Assembly (NCBI GenBank): GCA_020438665.1
Contig: JAGQUE010000088.1
Coordinates: forward strand, 4,636 to 13,823
Length of the DNA stretch: 9,188 nucleotides
DNA from: Nocardioidaceae bacterium
GTDB taxonomy: Bacteria; Actinomycetota; Actinomycetes; Propionibacteriales; Nocardioidaceae
Reading direction: 5' to 3'
Position numbers and translations under genes: made by a program
Part shown: positions 5,339-9,188 of the stretch, piece by piece
Numbering within the stretch: position 1 is the first letter of the stretch
How the letters are laid out: every line of letters starts with the position of its first letter
Notes under the pieces: generated by a model
What the model saw: only the letters and a program-made list of their open reading frames with translations
Told to the model about the DNA's origin: nothing
The model's database searches: none

Positions 5339-6769
5339 TCAGACAGCTGCAGCGAGGCGCTTGAGCTCGCTGTCCAAGCGCATAGAGTCCCGGGGGCCGG
5401 TGAACGCCAACTCCTTCTCGAGCAACTCGCGCGACGCCGCGTCACTGAACTTGGGCTTCAGTAACTCCAGCATCTCCGCGTACTTCGCCGCTGGTCCGGT
5501 CATCTGCAGCTTGCCTGCAACCTCGACCTCTCGGAAGGACAGGAGGGCTTCTCGGGCCTCGGCGGGGGAGAAACCCATGATGAGCTCACGGTAGACGGGA
5601 TCGGCATTCCAAGCGATGCCGCTGCCGCGGCCCAGGAACACATTGACTACGGTCAAGGCATACTTCTTCTGCACCGCAACCGGGACGGGGTCAGTACCGA
5701 CGAGGGTGCGGAGGCTCCGGGCCAGGCCCGGTTCCGTATAGAAGTTGTTCATGGCGTCGTGAGCCGACCGCAGGGTGTCGATCGCGGCGTCCAGGTCCGA
5801 CACCCGGACACTCTCTGGTAGGTAGGACTGCGCGCCGACCAGATCGAGGATCTCCCGCGCCTGATCTGCCTGTTGTTGGTCGTGGTTGGCCACAAAGCGG
5901 CCGTAGCGGACTCCGAAGCCCCGCTTGAGGTCGACGCTGATGTGGGGCCACAGTTCGGGCATGAGCAGGCGGACGTTGTCCTGCGTCTGCACCGAGGAAG
6001 TCGGGTCGACGTAGATGCCGAACAGGCCTTGCCCCAGGTTGTCGGCCTGGGCAAGGGGCAGATCAGTGAAGAAGGTCGAGGTGGCCTTGGCCTCAGCCGG
6101 GGTCATGTTGGTTGATTTGATGTTCGCGAGGAGCTTGCGGACCTCGGCAACGACGTTGCTCTCAGGCAGAGTGATGACCTCTCGAATGCAGGTCTCTAGG
6201 AAGCCAGTGAGCTGCAGTCCGGTGAGCTCGTTCTGGTTTGGGTGGGCTGCGCTGGCGAAGTTCCTCATGTAGCGCACAAGCTCGAGCTGCTTGTAGCCGA
6301 CGTCTGAAACCAGCCCCATTGTGTTCGTGGCTCGCATCAATTCGCTGTCGTCAACCATGGGGAGGTCGTCGGCCCCTTGGAGCTTCTTGCGTCGGTCTGG
6401 CGAGGTCACGGCAATGTCAAAGAAGTAGGCCAGATCGTAATTGACCACACGGCGACGCAGCTCGCGGATGGTCTCATCCCAGAGGTAGTTCAGCGCAGCG
6501 TCGAAGAGTCCAGCAGCAACGGCCATCACGAACTTCGACAGGTAGAGCGACCGCGCTCGACCCTCGGCGTCGAGGGAGCTCAGCGCGTCTTCCAGGTTCG
6601 AGAAGAGTCGGCGGCGCTCCTCGATCGGCACTAGCACGCCGGTGGTTGGCAGCCCGATGACGCCTATCTGAGCCAGGACAGCCGTCTCATGCTGAGTCAG
6701 AGACTGGGCGATGTCTGCTCCCGGCCGTCGCTCCAGCGCTCCGGAGCCCTCTCCGTTGCTCTCGCTCAC
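5339..6769 (-). CDS. Large HEPN-type protein, probable RNase or toxin-like effector
   Basis: This 476-residue protein has no obvious signal peptide or membrane helix and looks mostly alpha-helical. Around residues 167-178 it reads RYMRNFASAAHPN. The R-N-x5-H arrangement is the active-site signature of HEPN ribonucleases, which are common in abortive infection, toxin and CRISPR-linked effectors. The flanking hydrophobic helices (KQLELVRYM before, LTGLQLTGFLETCIREV after) agree with a HEPN bundle. The rest, about 160 residues before and 290 after, I do not recognise; TFFTDLPLAQADNLGQGL and FLGRGSGIAWNADPVYRELIMGF look like conserved patches. I chose GTG at 6769 because GGGAGG stands ten bases upstream; a TTG at 6778 would be only one base from it. 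It is convergent with the nuclease gene, so it is a separate transcription unit. RNA cleavage is inferred from the motif. Confidence 0.8.
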   Translation of the reverse strand: MSESNGEGSGALERRPGADIAQSLTQHETAVLAQIGVIGLPTTGVLVPIEERRRLFSNLEDALSSLDAEGRARSLYLSKFVMAVAAGLFDAALNYLWDETIRELRRRVVNYDLAYFFDIAVTSPDRRKKLQGADDLPMVDDSELMRATNTMGLVSDVGYKQLELVRYMRNFASAAHPNQNELTGLQLTGFLETCIREVITLPESNVVAEVRKLLANIKSTNMTPAEAKATSTFFTDLPLAQADNLGQGLFGIYVDPTSSVQTQDNVRLLMPELWPHISVDLKRGFGVRYGRFVANHDQQQADQAREILDLVGAQSYLPESVRVSDLDAAIDTLRSAHDAMNNFYTEPGLARSLRTLVGTDPVPVAVQKKYALTVVNVFLGRGSGIAWNADPVYRELIMGFSPAEAREALLSFREVEVAGKLQMTGPAAKYAEMLELLKPKFSDAASRELLEKELAFTGPRDSMRLDSELKRLAAAV

Positions 6770-6779
6770 TGCTTCCAAA

Positions 6780-6785
6780 CCTCCC
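6780..6785 (-). promoter_or_regulatory. Ribosome-binding site deciding the HEPN-gene start
   Basis: GGGAGG on the - strand lies one base from the TTG at 6778 and ten bases from the GTG at 6769. The spacing favours the GTG start. Confidence 0.6.
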
Positions 6786-7060
6786 GAGGAAACCCGTGCT
6801 ACTTCCCAAGCGAGGGTAGTCGCCTTGAGAATGGTGGGTCTGATGCAGGGTCTGGTGACCCCCGGAGAGGTGACCGAGCGCGATCAGATCGGCCAGATCG
6901 GCCGGCGGGCAGCCATGCAAGTTCCTGTCTAGCTTGGCGGGCAATAACAGGTTCCCTTGATGCGACAGGTACCCCCCTAGTGGGCGAGGTGACGCACGCC
7001 CTTAGTGGGCGGAAAGCCGTAGGTTCTGGAAACCCGGCGATGCGGGCGGCGCCGAGAGAC
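6786..7060. other. Non-coding stretch at the edge of the accessory cluster
   Basis: No convincing gene is seen on either strand. The stretch holds the upstream region of the HEPN-type gene and the downstream region of the ABC ATPase gene. It contains a perfect tandem 9-bp repeat, AGATCGGCC at 6886-6894 and 6895-6903, and the spaced repeat described separately. No tRNA-like cloverleaf or recombinase site was found that would explain an island boundary here. Confidence 0.5.
6975..7011 (-). terminator. Spaced repeat with hairpin after the ABC gene
   Basis: CC[C/T]TAGTGGGCG occurs at 6975-6986 and again at 7000-7011, a period of 25 bases. The second copy sits in a hairpin: CGCCC (6997-7001), loop TTAGT, GGGCG (7007-7011). 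It lies about 50 bases after the stop of the ABC ATPase gene, so a U-tract-free terminator is possible. A two-copy protein-binding site is the alternative. Confidence 0.3.
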
Positions 7061-8155
7061 TCAGGCGGGCAAGACCCGCAGCGCAGACGACGAGATACGC
7101 AAGCTGACAGGTCCATCGACGCACAGCCAGTCGGGTGCGGCGCCGTGGATGTTGGGGACCTCGGCTTCGACGACGAGACCGCCGGCGGCGGCCCGGACGG
7201 AGGTGCGGGCGCCCTGATAGGTCAGCATGCGAACGATGGCGGTGAAGACGTTGAGGCCGTCGAGGCCCGGTGAGGGCGGGGCGAGCTCGACGCGCTCGGG
7301 GCGGACCATGAGGCGAACCTCTCCGTTGACCGGGTCGCCGTCGACGCAGAGCTGGTGGTCGCCGACCTGGTAGGCGGTCACGTCGGGGGCGCACGCGCCG
7401 ACCAGGGTCGCCGGGAAGAGGTTGGCACTGCCGAGGAACGACGCGACATAGGCGGTCGCGGGTTCGGCATAGACCTCGCTCGGCGTGCCGACCTGCTCGA
7501 CCTTGCCGGCGACGATGACCGCGAGGCGGTCGCTCATCGTGAGCGCCTCCTCCTGGTCGTGGGTGACATAGATGAACGTCGTCCCGACCCGGTCATGGAG
7601 AGCGCGGAGCTCGCGCTGGAGAGTCTTGCGGAGGCGGGCGTCGAGGGCGCCGAGGGGCTCGTCGAGGAGGAGGACGCGCGGCTCGAGGACGAGCGCTCGG
7701 GCCAGGGCGACCCGCTGCTGCTGGCCGCCCGAGAGCTGGTGTGGCTTGCGGGAGCCGAGCCTGCCCATCTCGACCAGGTCGAGGGCCGCGGCCACGCGGG
7801 AGGACTCCTCGGCCTTGGAGAGCTTCTGATAACGCAGCCCGAACGCCACGTTGTCGCGCACACTCATGAACGGGAACAGCGCATAGGACTGGAAGACCGT
7901 GTTGACCGGCCGCTTGTGCGGCGGCACCCGCACCAGGTCGCTGCCGTCGAGCAGGATCTCGCCCTCGTCGGGCTCCTCGAAGCCCGCGATCATCCGCAGC
8001 GTGGTCTTGCCGCAGCCCGACTCGCCCAGGAACGAGAAGAACTCGCCCGCCTTGATGTCGAGGTCGAGCCCGTCGACCGCGCGGACGTCGTCGAAGGTGC
8101 GGACCAGGCCGCGGAGGCTCACTGCTCCGCCGGCGGTGGCGAGGGGGGTGGTCAT
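7061..8155 (-). CDS. PotA-like ABC transporter ATP-binding protein
   Basis: This protein couples ATP hydrolysis to import through membrane permeases that are not in the window. It has 364 residues, normal for the PotA/MalK/FbpC class. Motifs: Walker [10 protein letters not shown] (44-52), Q-loop Q89 in [11 protein letters not shown], signature LSGGQQQ (141-147), Walker B VLLLDEP (161-167), D-loop LGALD, and H-loop H199 in [11 protein letters not shown]-terminal TOBE-type beta domain (about 275-360, [11 protein letters not shown]) follows. [20 protein letters not shown] is typical of the polyamine importer subgroup, but substrate cannot be settled from the ATPase. GAGGA stands six bases before the ATG. 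It lies 43 bases after the aminotransferase gene, probably in one operon. Oddity: one residue appears missing between GKTT and LRMIAG compared with PotA (GKTTVLR) and MalK (GKSTLLR). Confidence 0.95.
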   Translation of the reverse strand: MTTPLATAGGAVSLRGLVRTFDDVRAVDGLDLDIKAGEFFSFLGESGCGKTTLRMIAGFEEPDEGEILLDGSDLVRVPPHKRPVNTVFQSYALFPFMSVRDNVAFGLRYQKLSKAEESSRVAAALDLVEMGRLGSRKPHQLSGGQQQRVALARALVLEPRVLLLDEPLGALDARLRKTLQRELRALHDRVGTTFIYVTHDQEEALTMSDRLAVIVAGKVEQVGTPSEVYAEPATAYVASFLGSANLFPATLVGACAPDVTAYQVGDHQLCVDGDPVNGEVRLMVRPERVELAPPSPGLDGLNVFTAIVRMLTYQGARTSVRAAAGGLVVEAEVPNIHGAAPDWLCVDGPVSLRISSSALRVLPA

Positions 8156-8198
8156 CGAGCGTCCTCACGCGAGACGAGCCCGCGTCGCCAGCTCCCCA

Positions 8199-9188
8199 CT
8201 AGCGGCCCACCGCGTCGGCCAGGGTGGCGACGTTGCGGACAAAGCGGTCGACGTCCTCGTCGGTGTGCTGGACGGAGATGAGCCACTGCTCGATCTTGCC
8301 CCACGGGGGGAGGAAGACCTGGCCGTTGTGCTGGACGAGCCAGTGGGCCTCGCCGAGGCGGTCGTCGACGCCGAGGAAGTCGCGATAGTTGCGGATCCGC
8401 TCGGCGCGGAAGGCGATGCAGCCCTTGGCACCCGCGGTGACGACGTGCCACGGCAGGTCGCGGGCGGCGATGATCTCCTCGATCTCGCTGCGCATCCGGG
8501 CGGCCAGCCGCTCGATGTGGGCATAGGCGCTGTCGGTGGCGACCTCGGTGAGCATCGCGCGGGCCGCGGCCATCGCGAGCGGGTTGCCGTTGAAGGTGCC
8601 GACCTGCTCATAGGTGCCGTCGGCGATCAGCCCCATCAGCTCCTCGGTGCCGCCGATCGCCGCCGTCGAGACGCCGCCGCCGATCGCCTTGGCCAGGCAG
8701 ACCAGGTCGGGGGTCACGCCCTGCTGCTGGGCGACGCCGCCGGGCCCGACGGTCAGCCCGGTCTTGACCTCGTCGAAGGCGACATAGGCGTCGTGCTCGT
8801 GGACGAGCTCGATCAGCGCCGCGAGATAGCCCGGGTCGGGCGGGATCACGCCGGCGTTCATCATCACCGGCTCCAGGATCATGCCGGCGATCCGGCCGGG
8901 CTTGGCCTCCAGCACACGTCGTACGGCGTCGAGGTCGTTGAACGGGACGACGTCGACCAGCTCGACCATCGCCTCGGGAACCGCCACGCCCTCCCGGACA
9001 CTCGCCGGTGACTCGACGGGGCCGATGTCCTCGGGGTCGGGCAGGACCGAGACCTCCACCGAGTCGTGGTGGCCGTGATAGCACCCCTCGACCTTGATGA
9101 TGCGCTCGCGCCCGGTGGCCGCCCGCATCAGGTGGACCGCGTCCATCGTCGCCTCGGTGCCGGAGTTGGCGAACCGCCACAGCGGCAG
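8199..9188 (-). CDS. Class-III PLP aminotransferase, glutamate-1-semialdehyde aminomutase type (5' end cut)
   Basis: The visible 329 residues are the C-terminal three quarters of a protein usually about 430 long. The frame stays open to the window end, so the start is outside. It begins LPLWRFANSGTEAT, the cofactor-phosphate segment of this family, followed by EGCYHGHHDS. It then shows the cofactor-ring aspartate in AFDEVKTG, the PLP-binding lysine in CLAKAIGGG (residue 167 of the visible part) and GTFNGNPLAMAAA. The family moves amino groups between amines or amino acids and keto acids, or isomerises glutamate-1-semialdehyde in haem synthesis. The AIGGGVSTAAIGG stretch differs from classical HemL (IIGGGLPVGAYGG), and the PotA-like neighbour suggests amine or polyamine use instead (inference). 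GC is much higher than in the accessory cluster, in keeping with native chromosome. Confidence 0.9.
   Translation of the reverse strand: MPLWRFANSGTEATMDAVHLMRAATGRERIIKVEGCYHGHHDSVEVSVLPDPEDIGPVESPASVREGVAVPEAMVELVDVVPFNDLDAVRRVLEAKPGRIAGMILEPVMMNAGVIPPDPGYLAALIELVHEHDAYVAFDEVKTGLTVGPGGVAQQQGVTPDLVCLAKAIGGGVSTAAIGGTEELMGLIADGTYEQVGTFNGNPLAMAAARAMLTEVATDSAYAHIERLAARMRSEIEEIIAARDLPWHVVTAGAKGCIAFRAERIRNYRDFLGVDDRLGEAHWLVQHNGQVFLPPWGKIEQWLISVQHTDEDVDRFVRNVATLADAVGR

Noticed and set aside
6961..7012. Possible CRISPR-like repeats
   Set aside because: There are only two short imperfect copies with a 13-base gap and no cas genes.
6689..7273. + strand open frame across the intergenic stretch into the ABC gene
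   Set aside because: It overlaps the starts and ends of two supported - strand genes and its translation is low-complexity.
7355..8281. Long + strand open frame of about 308 codons opposite the ABC ATPase
   Set aside because: It is antisense to a gene with every expected ABC motif. Its translation is Glu/Arg/Gly-biased low-complexity sequence caused by high GC.
7899..9011. Long + strand open frame of about 370 codons opposite the aminotransferase
   Set aside because: It is antisense to a clear PLP enzyme and spans two genes; the composition is typical of a high-GC shadow frame.

Overview
The window is high-GC DNA with GAGG-type ribosome-binding sites and frequent GTG starts. Together with the style of the protein sequences, this suggests an actinobacterium, possibly from the Nocardioides neighbourhood (inference; there is no rRNA or other marker gene here). 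It divides into three parts: a mobile element, an accessory cluster that looks like a defence island, and a block of ordinary metabolic and transport genes.

Left part (1 to about 1340): a near-complete IS110-superfamily insertion sequence. It encodes a DEDD/serine transposase (recombinase). A 143-base leader folds into two successive stem-loops and is the expected place for a bridge RNA. A perfect 14-bp inverted repeat lies just inside each end, and the hexamer ACCAGT occurs at both presumed ends.

Middle part (about 1341 to 6950): an accessory cluster of lower and more mixed GC. Five genes lie on the + strand: a eukaryotic-like Ser/Thr kinase with an unrecognised N-terminal domain; a Trp-rich single-pass membrane protein; two adjacent small proteins that are diverged copies of each other; and a two-module PD-(D/E)XK nuclease, with an Mrr-like first half and a second nuclease fold. 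The membrane protein and the two small proteins are packed with an 8-base overlap and a 3-base gap, so they are almost certainly co-transcribed. Facing them on the - strand is a 476-residue protein with an RN-x5-H HEPN-type RNase motif. A kinase, a membrane protein, a nuclease and a HEPN protein next to a transposon are a typical defence-island inventory. I do not recognise this combination as a named system, so it is the main candidate for something undescribed.

Right part (about 6950 to 9188): about 290 bases of non-coding DNA with short repeats, then two - strand genes of very high GC. These are a class-III PLP aminotransferase of the glutamate-1-semialdehyde aminomutase type, cut by the window end, and a PotA-like ABC transporter ATPase 43 bases downstream. 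They look like the conserved chromosomal flank, perhaps a polyamine or other amine uptake and use operon. The ATPase lacks one residue directly after its Walker A motif.

No tRNA, rRNA, CRISPR array or replication origin was seen.
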